Source: Aliivibrio sifiae (lineage in GTDB: Bacteria > Pseudomonadota > Gammaproteobacteria > Enterobacterales > Vibrionaceae). From it: 64,000 bases of DNA. The DNA is taken from positions 372,957 to 436,956 of the forward strand of contig NZ_MSCP01000002.1 in the NCBI RefSeq assembly GCF_002954715.1, written 5' to 3'. Both the position numbers and the translations under genes were made by a program. Positions 1-8,640 of this stretch are shown piece by piece; position 1 is the stretch's first letter; the number at the start of each line of letters is the position of its first letter. The notes beneath the pieces were generated by a model. It was given only the letters and a program-made list of their open reading frames with translations. It searched no databases and was not told where the DNA came from.

Positions 1-1288
1 TGGCACCCTTACATACTGTCATAACATCCCCTTCTCTTTGAATATTACACATATTTAGATAGGCCTCAGGAGTAATGTTAGGGATAAGTTCTAACTTTAT
101 TAGGGCGAATTCCGTATGTGATATATCTAAATGTTTTAGTAATTTATTGGTATAATCAATAAAACGTTCATTGGTGGTGTAACCCTTTATTTCCGTCGTA
201 TGTAAGCGAAAATTAAGTAATTCTTCTGTGGAACTAGGCAATGCTCGGGTGAGTATTTGGCCACGTAAGATCTCAATAGAACTAAGCATGCTTGAGAAGC
301 GAGTTCCAAAATGAATGATCAGGTTGATGCCTGATTGCAGTAGGTACATCTCATCGGAATAACGTAAACAAGGCTGCATTTCTCTAACAATGATTTTAAT
401 ATGGCGCCCAAAGGCTTTCCGTAATCTGTATATGCTGACCCCTAATAGCTGTACTTCATTTTGCGTCGAACAGCTAAATACTATTGTTGCTCGGGATATT
501 GTTGTGAGGCTGTTTTCTAAGCTCTTATTGTCTGAAGAGCAGACCATGGCATCTGAAATCTTCTGATTATTTTCAATTGCTGTTTTTGAAATATAGGTTG
601 TACTTTCATCATCGACATTTAAGAGGGAAGCGATTTGAGCATCGTCTACTTTTGATTGTAATGTGAGTGAGTGATCGTCATTAAGAGTAAGATAGGTCTC
701 ACTCTCACCTCGCATGCCAGTATTCAGCCCCCAATAATAAATATGATATAAGTAGGTTTTTTTATCTATGCTTTGTAGGCTTGAATAACCGACACATAAG
801 TTAGGATGTTGGCTGAGCATTTTTTTTATTAAATGTATATCCCTGCCATATATCAATAAATTTATAGTGAGTGTTTTGTCAATAGATAGTTTCTTAAGAT
901 TTTCAATGAACGTTATTTCATTTTGAGGTGAGCTTGCGGTAAATATATTATCTGGAATAACAATAATTATTGATGTGTTATCTTTAATCTGAGTCTTATT
1001 TATATCATTAGATAAATGTTTAAGTGAATTGCATGCATCATTATTATTAAAAAATATGTTTGGGCAATAAGCATTTAAGCTATGCTTTAATGTAGATACA
1101 TTTGATTTATTTAATGACCTTGTGAATGTATCTAGTGTTGTTGAGCATATAAATGTATTTACAGTCTCTTCTTTTACCAATTTAGATACATGATTTATGA
1201 TCGGTGTTTTAGTGCTAAATGTTGTTATATAAACACTTGATTTTAATTTTTTGCTTTTATTTTCAAGTGGATGTGTGTCTTTTAGCAT
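1..1288 (-). CDS. bcsE: BcsE, c-di-GMP-binding cellulose synthesis regulator (3' end beyond window)
   Basis: The minus strand is open from an ATG at 1288 to the left edge (429 residues visible, no stop reached). I recognise it as BcsE by its GIL-type region: the block CLRYSDEMYLLQSGINLIIHF near residues 307-327 carries the RxxD c-di-GMP motif (R309-Y-S-D312). An earlier RAT tripeptide at 266-268 resembles the second c-di-GMP contact (RATR) known in E. coli BcsE, but the final Arg is Ile here. BcsE is a cytosolic partner of BcsA, BcsR and BcsQ that raises cellulose output. It is divergent from bcsRQABZC across a 271-bp AT-rich gap, the usual arrangement for this locus; bcsF and bcsG may follow beyond the left edge. 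The N-terminal 250 residues are poorly conserved to my eye. Partial only because of the window boundary. Confidence 0.85.
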   Translation of the reverse strand, partial: MLKDTHPLENKSKKLKSSVYITTFSTKTPIINHVSKLVKEETVNTFICSTTLDTFTRSLNKSNVSTLKHSLNAYCPNIFFNNNDACNSLKHLSNDINKTQIKDNTSIIIVIPDNIFTASSPQNEITFIENLKKLSIDKTLTINLLIYGRDIHLIKKMLSQHPNLCVGYSSLQSIDKKTYLYHIYYWGLNTGMRGESETYLTLNDDHSLTLQSKVDDAQIASLLNVDDESTTYISKTAIENNQKISDAMVCSSDNKSLENSLTTISRATIVFSCSTQNEVQLLGVSIYRLRKAFGRHIKIIVREMQPCLRYSDEMYLLQSGINLIIHFGTRFSSMLSSIEILRGQILTRALPSSTEELLNFRLHTTEIKGYTTNERFIDYTNKLLKHLDISHTEFALIKLELIPNITPEAYLNMCNIQREGDVMTVCKGA

Positions 1289-1559
1289 GTTTTTCACTCT
1301 GCTTATATTATGGTTTGGTATATGTTTTAAGTTATTTTTTATAACAAATTAAATACAATATTGTATTCTTGTTAGCTTACTTTAAAAGTTAGTTTATATA
1401 TTTTTTCCAAGTGTGCATTTAATATATAAATCATTATATATATATTTATATCCTAATATCATTAGTGAGACATTTACTGAGTATTATATTCGTATACATA
1501 TGTAATAGAATATATTCCTATTTGAAATCTATTGCATTACTCATTAAAGGTACTACTTT
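1289..1559. promoter_or_regulatory. Divergent promoter region bcsE / bcsRQABZC
   Basis: This very AT-rich 271-bp gap separates the two divergent cellulose transcription units, so both promoters must lie here. It contains an alternating AT stretch around 1430-1450 and an AAAGG ribosome site about 10 bases before the bcsR ATG. I could not assign a specific activator site. Confidence 0.5.
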
Positions 1560-1775
1560 ATGGCTAGAGAAATTAGTCAGGATATAACGGTTTTGTTTTC
1601 TGCTTTTGATATAAAAGAGCGTTCATACAATGAGTTAAGTGAAGTTGAACGTTATAATAAAATAAAAAAATCATGGAATGCATTAGAGCTATTATCTAAA
1701 AGTAGAACGAATGAAAGTAACGCCTTAAATAAATCTTGTAATCATTTTGTTAATAAAAAAGAACCTGCACTATGA
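1560..1775 (+). CDS. bcsR: BcsR, small cellulose synthesis regulatory protein
   Basis: This 71-residue protein matches the short BcsR family (62 residues in E. coli). The shared core is an acidic-hydrophobic segment with DI..L..AF near the start, then Y.ELSE..RYNKIKKSW and ALELLS. BcsR forms a regulatory complex with the ATPase BcsQ, which together with BcsE supports assembly or stability of the BcsA-BcsB synthase. Its stop overlaps the bcsQ start by four bases (ATGA), so the two are translationally coupled. It is the first gene of bcsRQABZC. The C-terminal 20 residues (Asn/Lys-rich) extend beyond the E. coli form and look unstructured. Confidence 0.8.
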   Translation: MAREISQDITVLFSAFDIKERSYNELSEVERYNKIKKSWNALELLSKSRTNESNALNKSCNHFVNKKEPAL

Positions 1776-2542
1776 AAAGAATAATCATAACGGGTTTACG
1801 CGGTGGTGTGGGAGCAACAACTATCGCTGCAAATTTAATTCAAGCATTAGTGCAACTTGAAGAAAGTGTTCATGCTATTGATACTCGCTCCGAAAATCTC
1901 ATGAGTTTGCATTTCGCATTAGATTTTTCAGTTAAAGATGGTTGGTCTAAACGCTTGTTATCTGGAGAGTCATGGAAAAAAGCAGCTTATATAAGTAACC
2001 ATAATCTGTCTTTTGTGCCTTATGGATTATTAACAGTAGATGAACTTAAAACGATTAAACAAGAGGTGTCTTCTTTGTCTCATGGTTTATTGAATGTATT
2101 TCCAAGTCAGCCAGAAATAGAGAATGAATGGCAATTGATGTTATTACCGAGTGTGAATGAACTTGATGATATCCATACGGCATTGCTTGATAGCGCAGAT
2201 ATGGTTTTATGTGTGATTAACGCAGATATTCAAAATTATACTTATTCTCAACAAAATGCCTCTTTTTATTGCTTTAATCAGCGTCATCATCCTTATTTTA
2301 TTATTAATGGGTATCAACCCCTAAGTGAAAATAGTGTTGATCTTTCCTTGGTCTTTAAACAAGAGTTAGCTGAGCAATGCTTACCTATGCTATTGCATCA
2401 TGATACATCCGTTCCAGATGCTTGTTCGCAATTAAGTAACGTCGTTAAATACGCACCGCATAGTCAAATTTCTAAAGGAATAAATGAACTTGCGTTTTGG
2501 CTTTTAGCCCATTTTGCTGCGAAAACGATGGAAGGTATATAA
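1772..2542 (+). CDS. bcsQ: BcsQ, MinD/ParA-like ATPase for cellulose synthesis
   Basis: This 256-residue SIMIBI-type ATPase has a deviant Walker A near residues 8-17 (GLRGGVGATT). The Lys normally found before TT is Ala; E. coli BcsQ also lacks it (GVRGGVGTTT), so this is typical of the family. A second conserved block, AIDTRSENLMSLHFALDF, matches the VVDACPDNLLRLSFNVDF region of E. coli BcsQ. BcsQ helps localise and activate the synthase at the cell pole and works with BcsR and BcsE. It overlaps bcsR by 4 bp and ends 4 bp before the bcsA ATG preferred here, so it is clearly in the same operon. Confidence 0.9.
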   Translation: MKRIIITGLRGGVGATTIAANLIQALVQLEESVHAIDTRSENLMSLHFALDFSVKDGWSKRLLSGESWKKAAYISNHNLSFVPYGLLTVDELKTIKQEVSSLSHGLLNVFPSQPEIENEWQLMLLPSVNELDDIHTALLDSADMVLCVINADIQNYTYSQQNASFYCFNQRHHPYFIINGYQPLSENSVDLSLVFKQELAEQCLPMLLHHDTSVPDACSQLSNVVKYAPHSQISKGINELAFWLLAHFAAKTMEGI

Positions 2543-2546
2543 CACT

Positions 2547-5168
2547 ATGTTTGGTTGGTTATCTCTGTTTTTTCAACCCAGATTTATGGTTCAATTTCGT
2601 AAGCAATTGCATTTTTATACGCAAGATAAATCTCCTTCTTATATAAGTCAGTTGATTCTTTCTGCGTGGTTTGTGGTGTGTTTTTGTTTTTTCAAACCAA
2701 AAGTCGCAGGGATCGATAGTTGGAAATTACCTCATTATTGGTATCCGCAAATTGATTTCTCACGTATTAAACTTTTCGACCCAATCAGAATGTGTATTCA
2801 GACGTTATGGATCATGCTTGTTGTGCAACCAAGAAAGATCACAAAAGGATTTTCTCTTAGCCAAATTATCAGCATAGTGTGGAAGCAAATTGGACGCTTG
2901 TTCTATTTACCACTAAAAGGCCTAACGTCAGTTGTGGGATGGTTAGAAGGGTGTTCAAGTCACTACGCGATTGATGCGAAACAAAAGAAAAAGAGTTCAT
3001 CTTCATTATCAAGCCGCTTTCTCAATATAGCTATCGGTACTGTTGTTTTTCTCCTCGCCGTATTATGTTTTACCATCCCATTTAGCTTAACGGCTCAAGC
3101 CTTCTTTATCGTTGCATTATGGTCGCTTGGTATGATGTTTCGACGTATGCCCGGCCGCTTTCCAACCATCTTATTAATTACTTTATCTGTAACGGTATCT
3201 TGTCGTTATATTTGGTGGCGTTATACCTCATCTTTAAATTGGGATGACCCTCTTGCTCTGTTTTTAGGTTGTGTTCTATTAATGGCGGAAACCTATGCAT
3301 GGATTGTCCTTATATTAGGTTATTTTCAAAATATCTGGCCGTTAAATCGACAACCCGTATCTTTGCCTGACGATCAATCAACGTGGCCAACGATTGATAT
3401 GATGATCCCAACGTATAATGAAGATCTCGATGTAGTAAGAGCGACAGTTTATTCTGCATTAGGGATTGATTGGCCAAAAGAAAAGCTAAATATCTATATT
3501 TTAGATGACGGTAAAAGGGATTCATTTAAAGAGTTTGCTGAAGAGATTGGAGTGGGGTATATCCGTCGTCCAACCAATGAGCATGCGAAAGCCGGTAATA
3601 TTAACTACGCCTTAAAGCAGACCTCCAGTGAATACGTTGCTATTTTTGATTGTGATCATATTCCAACTCGTGCTTTTTTCCAAATGACGATGGGATGGTT
3701 TTTAAATGATGAAAAATTGGGATTAATTCAAACCCCGCATCACTTTTTCTCTCCTGATCCGTTTGAAAGAAACTTATCTAATTTTGGTGATGTACCTAAT
3801 GAAGGCAGCCTATTTTATGGCTTAATTCAAGACGGTAATGATTTATGGGATGCTTCTTTTTTCTGTGGCTCGTGTGCGGTATTGCGTCGTGAACCGTTAG
3901 AAGAGGTAGGTGGCATTGCGGTAGAAACCGTAACAGAAGATGCACATACCTCATTACGAATGCACCGTTTAGGTTATCGCTCAGCGTATTTAAGAAAGCC
4001 ATTGTCAGCAGGTTTGGCTACAGAGACATTGTCTGCTCATATTGGTCAACGTATTCGTTGGGCGCGAGGTATGGCACAAATATTTCGTGTTGATAATCCG
4101 TTATTAGGTAAAGGGTTAAAGTGGCAACAACGCTTGTGTTATGCCAATGCCATGTTGCACTTTTTATCGGGCATTCCTCGTATTATCTTCCTACTCGCCC
4201 CTTTAGTCTTTTTGCTTTTGCATACCTACATTATCTATGCGCCTGCTTTAGCGATTATTCTGTATGTTTTACCTCATATGGTTCATGCCAGTATCACTAA
4301 CTCTCGTATGCAGGGTGAATACCGTTATTCATTTTGGGGAGAAGTGTATGAAACCGTGCTGTCTTGGTATATCGCAAGACCAACAACCGTTGCTTTATTT
4401 GCACCTCATAAAGGGACGTTTAATGTAACGGCAAAAGGCGGTTTGATTGAAGACACTCATTATGATTGGACGATTTCTAAACCTTACTGGCTATTGGTTA
4501 TTTTAAATATTTTGGGCATCTGTTTTGGTTTATACCGTTTAGGTTGGGGCCCAGATGATGAGCTTGGTAGTGTCGTTGTTAACTTACTTTGGGTTTTCTA
4601 TAACTTACTTATTCTTGGTGGTGCGGTTGCCGTTGCTGAAGAATCAAAGCAAGTGCGAAAAGATCATCGAGTTGTCGTTAACATTCCGATGTCGATTCAT
4701 TTGCCATCTGGTCATAAAGTGCGATGTGACATTAAAGATTTCTCGTTAGGTGGATTGAGAGTCGAATTGCCGACCTCGGTTGAACTGTTTTATGGGCATT
4801 CTTTAGAGATCATTTTGCAGCGAGGTGAACATCATTTTGTTTTTCCTGCAAAAGTAACTTATAGCCGAGGGAAAGCATTAGGTTTACAGCTCGAACCCCT
4901 TACGAAACAACAGAATATTGATTATGTGCAGTGTACGTTTGCACGTGCTGATGTATGGACAAAATGGCAAAACAGCTATCAAAGCGACAAGCCTTTAATG
5001 AGTATGCTTAGCGTATTTAAGATAGGTGCAAGAGGCTACAAAAATACAATTGCTTATAGCCCCCAATGGGTCAAAGTTATTGCAAAATTTATAACAATAA
5101 TAAGTGAGTTTTTGCTCACATTTAAACCTAGAAAAGTTAACCTTCAGAGTGCGAAGTTATGTGGATAA
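2547..5168 (+). CDS. bcsA: BcsA, cellulose synthase catalytic subunit (UDP-forming)
   Basis: This inner-membrane GT2 synthase polymerises UDP-glucose into beta-1,4-glucan and extrudes it. With the start at 2547 it is 873 residues. I chose this ATG because it follows the bcsQ stop by 4 bp with GGAAGG upstream; an ATG at 2514 would add 11 residues inside bcsQ. Catalytic motifs are intact: DDG from 320, DCD 368-370, TED 463-465, QRIRW 501-505, and the gating-loop-like FNVTAKG after the late membrane helices. The C-terminal PilZ domain has R704-x3-R708 and DFSLGG from 731, so it should bind c-di-GMP and be switched by it. Several membrane helices flank the GT domain. The gene overlaps bcsB by 10 bp. 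Confidence 0.97.
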   Translation: MFGWLSLFFQPRFMVQFRKQLHFYTQDKSPSYISQLILSAWFVVCFCFFKPKVAGIDSWKLPHYWYPQIDFSRIKLFDPIRMCIQTLWIMLVVQPRKITKGFSLSQIISIVWKQIGRLFYLPLKGLTSVVGWLEGCSSHYAIDAKQKKKSSSSLSSRFLNIAIGTVVFLLAVLCFTIPFSLTAQAFFIVALWSLGMMFRRMPGRFPTILLITLSVTVSCRYIWWRYTSSLNWDDPLALFLGCVLLMAETYAWIVLILGYFQNIWPLNRQPVSLPDDQSTWPTIDMMIPTYNEDLDVVRATVYSALGIDWPKEKLNIYILDDGKRDSFKEFAEEIGVGYIRRPTNEHAKAGNINYALKQTSSEYVAIFDCDHIPTRAFFQMTMGWFLNDEKLGLIQTPHHFFSPDPFERNLSNFGDVPNEGSLFYGLIQDGNDLWDASFFCGSCAVLRREPLEEVGGIAVETVTEDAHTSLRMHRLGYRSAYLRKPLSAGLATETLSAHIGQRIRWARGMAQIFRVDNPLLGKGLKWQQRLCYANAMLHFLSGIPRIIFLLAPLVFLLLHTYIIYAPALAIILYVLPHMVHASITNSRMQGEYRYSFWGEVYETVLSWYIARPTTVALFAPHKGTFNVTAKGGLIEDTHYDWTISKPYWLLVILNILGICFGLYRLGWGPDDELGSVVVNLLWVFYNLLILGGAVAVAEESKQVRKDHRVVVNIPMSIHLPSGHKVRCDIKDFSLGGLRVELPTSVELFYGHSLEIILQRGEHHFVFPAKVTYSRGKALGLQLEPLTKQQNIDYVQCTFARADVWTKWQNSYQSDKPLMSMLSVFKIGARGYKNTIAYSPQWVKVIAKFITIISEFLLTFKPRKVNLQSAKLCG

Positions 5169-7465
5169 AAACTAAAATAAACGCCATAGCAGTGGCGATA
5201 GGCTTGGTCAGTTTTGCTGCGAGTGCGGTAACGCCGCTTATGGCTAATGAAAGTAATAGCTCAACACAAGTGATCAGTGGAGAAATGGTCACTTCTCGAA
5301 TTTCCCCTGTGGTAACCAAAAAAACGTTCAGTTTTAGTGATCTTGGTTATGGGCATTCGATTCAGCTACAGGGCAGTGAGAGCACGGCTTATGTTGGTTT
5401 TGGTTCTCGTTTAGATGAAGTTGTTTCACAAGCATCATTGCATTTTGAGCTAATTCCATCACCAGCGTTACTGTCTTTGGTTTCTCATATTAAAGTGTAT
5501 TTCAATAACGAGCTTGCGGGTGTTGTTGCGATTAATAATGGGATGCAAGGTAAGTCTTCTTCTGTTGATTTAAATTTGGACCCTCGTTTATTTACCGATT
5601 ATAACCAACTTAAATTTGAGTTAGTTGGGAATGCATCAATGTCATGCAGCAATCCAAATGACAGTAGCATTTGGGCCGAAATTAGTTCAAAAAGCTCTAT
5701 TACATTATCAACTCAAAAAACAAAGATAAACAATGATTTAAGTTTGTTGCCTGCGCCATTTTTTGATTCAAGAGACATGAGTGACTTAACGCTACCTATG
5801 GTATTTAGTGATGACCTTGATATCAATGAGATTAAGGCCGCAGGTATAGCATCATCATATTTTGGTTCACTATCTGAATGGCGTGGTTCAAATTTTCCAA
5901 TGATTGATAATGCATTACCAACTCGTGATGCCATTGTATTTGTTACAAATGACAGTAAGCCTGATTTTCTACGGAATTTCCCCGATGTTGATGGACCTAG
6001 AATTCAAATGATTTCTCATCCAACAGATCCGTACATAAAATTATTACTCGTTATTGGCCGAGACACTAAAGACTTAGTGACAGCGGTAAAAGGTTTAGCG
6101 TTAGGGCAAAATCTATTTACTGGGCCGTCAGCAAAAATTAACAAAGCTGAGCAACTTGTACCACGTAAACCTTACGATGCCCCTAATTGGATAGATACAG
6201 ATAGAGCAGTGGCGCTCTCTGATTTATTAACAGAAGGAGCATCATTGCAGGTTGAAGGGCAAACTCCGCCTCCTATTTCAGTGAACTTTCGTTTACCGCC
6301 CGATTTATTTACTTGGCAAAGTCGTGGTATTCCATTTGATTTGAATTACCGCTATACACCTCCGTTGCTCGATAACTCTGGTTCTAGAATGAGTTTAAGT
6401 GTGAATAACCAATTCGTAAAAGCATTCAATTTGAACACCACGGGGGAGTCAAACAGCAATACACGTTTGCGATTACCTCTGTTAGATGATGATTTATTAG
6501 GTGGTGGTGATGTGGTTCGTATTCCTGCTTTTCAAGTGGGTAGTAAGAATGAAGTGAAGTTTGAGTTTGGCTTTGCATCATCAGTGGGTGGGAAAGATCA
6601 ATGCCAAACCATGCAGCCAAGTAAAAATTATGCGGTTATTGGTGAAGATTCTACTATCGATTTTTCAGGCTTTTCACATTACATCGAAATGCCAAATATG
6701 CGTGCTTTTGCTAACTCAGGTTATCCATTTACAAGAATGGCAGATTTATCTGACACTGTTGTTGTTGTCCCACAAAATCCATCAAATGAAGAGATCCAGA
6801 CATTCGTTAATATGATGGGGGTGTTTGGTTCTAACTCTGGTTACCCAGTTTTAAACGTTACGGTTACCGATAAGTGGAACAAAGAAGTGTTAGAAAACAA
6901 AGATATTCTAACGATTGGAGTCATGCCAGAATTAGCCTCTGTTGACAAGAAAGACATTAAGAATATCCAATTAATGGCATCTGAACGCGTTCTTAATTTA
7001 CCGAGTAAAAATGAATCGCAACGAGGAAAAAATTGGGTAGATCCTGCGAGTGATAATCAGCAAGTTTCCGATTCTATTAGTATTAACACTACGGGTAACT
7101 TTGCCGCGATTACCAGCGTTGAGTCACCTTATACATCACAGCGCACTATGGTGAGTTTACTTGCTCAAACACCAGAGTCATTTGCCTTGATTAATGAAGC
7201 ATTAAATGACAGTGGCAAAATATCATCTATGTTTGGTTCGGTGATTACATTACGTGATGATGAAGTCGCCAGCTTTAATGTAGGTGAGCATTATTATGTT
7301 GGTGAATTACCTATATCGCAGTTGATTTGGTATCACTTCTCTAAATATCCACTATTGATCGCTTTCCTTGCTACTTTGTTGGTCGTTATGGTCACCATTA
7401 TTTTATATCGAGTACTTCGTCACATTGCACAACGTCGTTTAAATACAGAAGAGGATGACCTATGA
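5159..7465 (+). CDS. bcsB: BcsB, periplasmic cellulose synthase subunit
   Basis: BcsB is the periplasmic partner of BcsA; its carbohydrate-binding and flavodoxin-like repeats guide the glucan, and its single C-terminal helix anchors it beside BcsA. The 768-residue product is close to the E. coli length. It has an N-terminal signal peptide (hydrophobic about 8-25, with Ala-rich cleavage region before ANES), a long beta-rich periplasmic body, and a transmembrane segment at about 732-750 followed by a short basic tail. It starts within the last 10 bp of bcsA and its stop overlaps bcsZ by 4 bp, which suggests coupled translation and stoichiometric production. Confidence 0.95.
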   Translation: MWIKTKINAIAVAIGLVSFAASAVTPLMANESNSSTQVISGEMVTSRISPVVTKKTFSFSDLGYGHSIQLQGSESTAYVGFGSRLDEVVSQASLHFELIPSPALLSLVSHIKVYFNNELAGVVAINNGMQGKSSSVDLNLDPRLFTDYNQLKFELVGNASMSCSNPNDSSIWAEISSKSSITLSTQKTKINNDLSLLPAPFFDSRDMSDLTLPMVFSDDLDINEIKAAGIASSYFGSLSEWRGSNFPMIDNALPTRDAIVFVTNDSKPDFLRNFPDVDGPRIQMISHPTDPYIKLLLVIGRDTKDLVTAVKGLALGQNLFTGPSAKINKAEQLVPRKPYDAPNWIDTDRAVALSDLLTEGASLQVEGQTPPPISVNFRLPPDLFTWQSRGIPFDLNYRYTPPLLDNSGSRMSLSVNNQFVKAFNLNTTGESNSNTRLRLPLLDDDLLGGGDVVRIPAFQVGSKNEVKFEFGFASSVGGKDQCQTMQPSKNYAVIGEDSTIDFSGFSHYIEMPNMRAFANSGYPFTRMADLSDTVVVVPQNPSNEEIQTFVNMMGVFGSNSGYPVLNVTVTDKWNKEVLENKDILTIGVMPELASVDKKDIKNIQLMASERVLNLPSKNESQRGKNWVDPASDNQQVSDSISINTTGNFAAITSVESPYTSQRTMVSLLAQTPESFALINEALNDSGKISSMFGSVITLRDDEVASFNVGEHYYVGELPISQLIWYHFSKYPLLIAFLATLLVVMVTIILYRVLRHIAQRRLNTEEDDL

Positions 7466-8640
7466 AAACGCGACTGACATTATTAAGTGTTTTTATTGGT
7501 TCATTATTAGCAACGTCTACATTATCAGCACACGAGGTGAGCGTATCACCTCGTGTTAAATCGCAAGTGGTAATGACAAAAGAAAACCAATGTCAATGGG
7601 CTCTTTGGCAGAGCTTTAAGCAAAATTACATTAAGAATGGAAGAGTGATTGATGCTAGCGACCCTCGCTTAATTACGACGTCAGAAGGGCAATCGTATGG
7701 GTTGTTTTTTGCATTAATCGCGAATGATCAAGCGACGTTCACTTCATTGCTTAATTGGACTGAAAAGAATTTGGCAGGAGGAGATTTAACTGCTCAACTT
7801 CCAGCTTGGTTATGGGGAACGCGATCCAATGGAAGCAAAGGAATATTGGATGCCAACTCAGCCTCTGATTCTGATTTGTGGATTGCTTATAGCTTAATGG
7901 AGGCTGGTCGATTATGGGATAACTTTTATTATCAATCCTTAGGACATTTGCTTGCGAGCCGTATTTTACGAGAAGAAACTACTGTCGTATCAGGCCTTGG
8001 TACGGTCTTATTGCCTGGTAAGCAAGGGTTTGCTTTTGGTGATAATCACGTTCGTTTAAACCCTAGTTATGTTCCACTGCAATTACTTACTCGTATGGAT
8101 ACCTTGTTCCCAGATTATCAATGGGCAGAGCTATATCAATCAAGCGCACGATTGATTAAAGAGACTATGCCTAAAGGGTCAAGCCCTGACTGGGTTGAAT
8201 GGAATCAGAATCGATTTCAACACGATAAACAGACAAAAGCCGTTGGAAGTTATAACGCAATTCGTACCTATTTATGGGCAGGAATGCTACCTAATAGCGA
8301 TAAAAACAAAGCGACTATTTTAAATAAAATGCATCCAGTCGTGCTTGAGTTAGAGAAAGGTAAAGGAATGCCAGAGATATTTAATACACGCACTGGAAAA
8401 ACAAAGAATAAAGGTGGCGTTGGTATTAATGCTGCAATTCTTCCACTGCTAGGTGCTGTTGAATCAACCCAAATTGCAGATGAGTATGCCCAAGGCATTG
8501 AGGCTTCTTTATCAACTATCGAGAAGGACAGTTATTACAACAGTGTACTGACCCTGTTTGGATTAGGTTGGCATAAAGGGGTTTATCAATTTGGTAATGA
8601 TGGCAGTGTTATTCCGAGTTGGGCTCATGTATGTCAATAG
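7462..8640 (+). CDS. bcsZ: BcsZ, periplasmic GH8 endo-beta-1,4-glucanase
   Basis: This family GH8 cellulase of the synthase operon trims glucan in the periplasm and is needed for normal polymer export in several species. It is 392 residues, with a signal peptide (about 1-23, ending STLSA). The catalytic acid is recognisable as Glu75 in TTSEGQSYG, and the conserved SASDSDLW block is present. However, the position that carries the catalytic base in E. coli BcsZ (SYDAIR) reads SYNAIR, giving Asn265 (codon AAC at 8254-8256). Asn at this position is known in one GH8 subfamily, so activity cannot be ruled out. The start has a GAGG site and overlaps bcsB by 4 bp. Confidence 0.93.
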   Translation: MKTRLTLLSVFIGSLLATSTLSAHEVSVSPRVKSQVVMTKENQCQWALWQSFKQNYIKNGRVIDASDPRLITTSEGQSYGLFFALIANDQATFTSLLNWTEKNLAGGDLTAQLPAWLWGTRSNGSKGILDANSASDSDLWIAYSLMEAGRLWDNFYYQSLGHLLASRILREETTVVSGLGTVLLPGKQGFAFGDNHVRLNPSYVPLQLLTRMDTLFPDYQWAELYQSSARLIKETMPKGSSPDWVEWNQNRFQHDKQTKAVGSYNAIRTYLWAGMLPNSDKNKATILNKMHPVVLELEKGKGMPEIFNTRTGKTKNKGGVGINAAILPLLGAVESTQIADEYAQGIEASLSTIEKDSYYNSVLTLFGLGWHKGVYQFGNDGSVIPSWAHVCQ

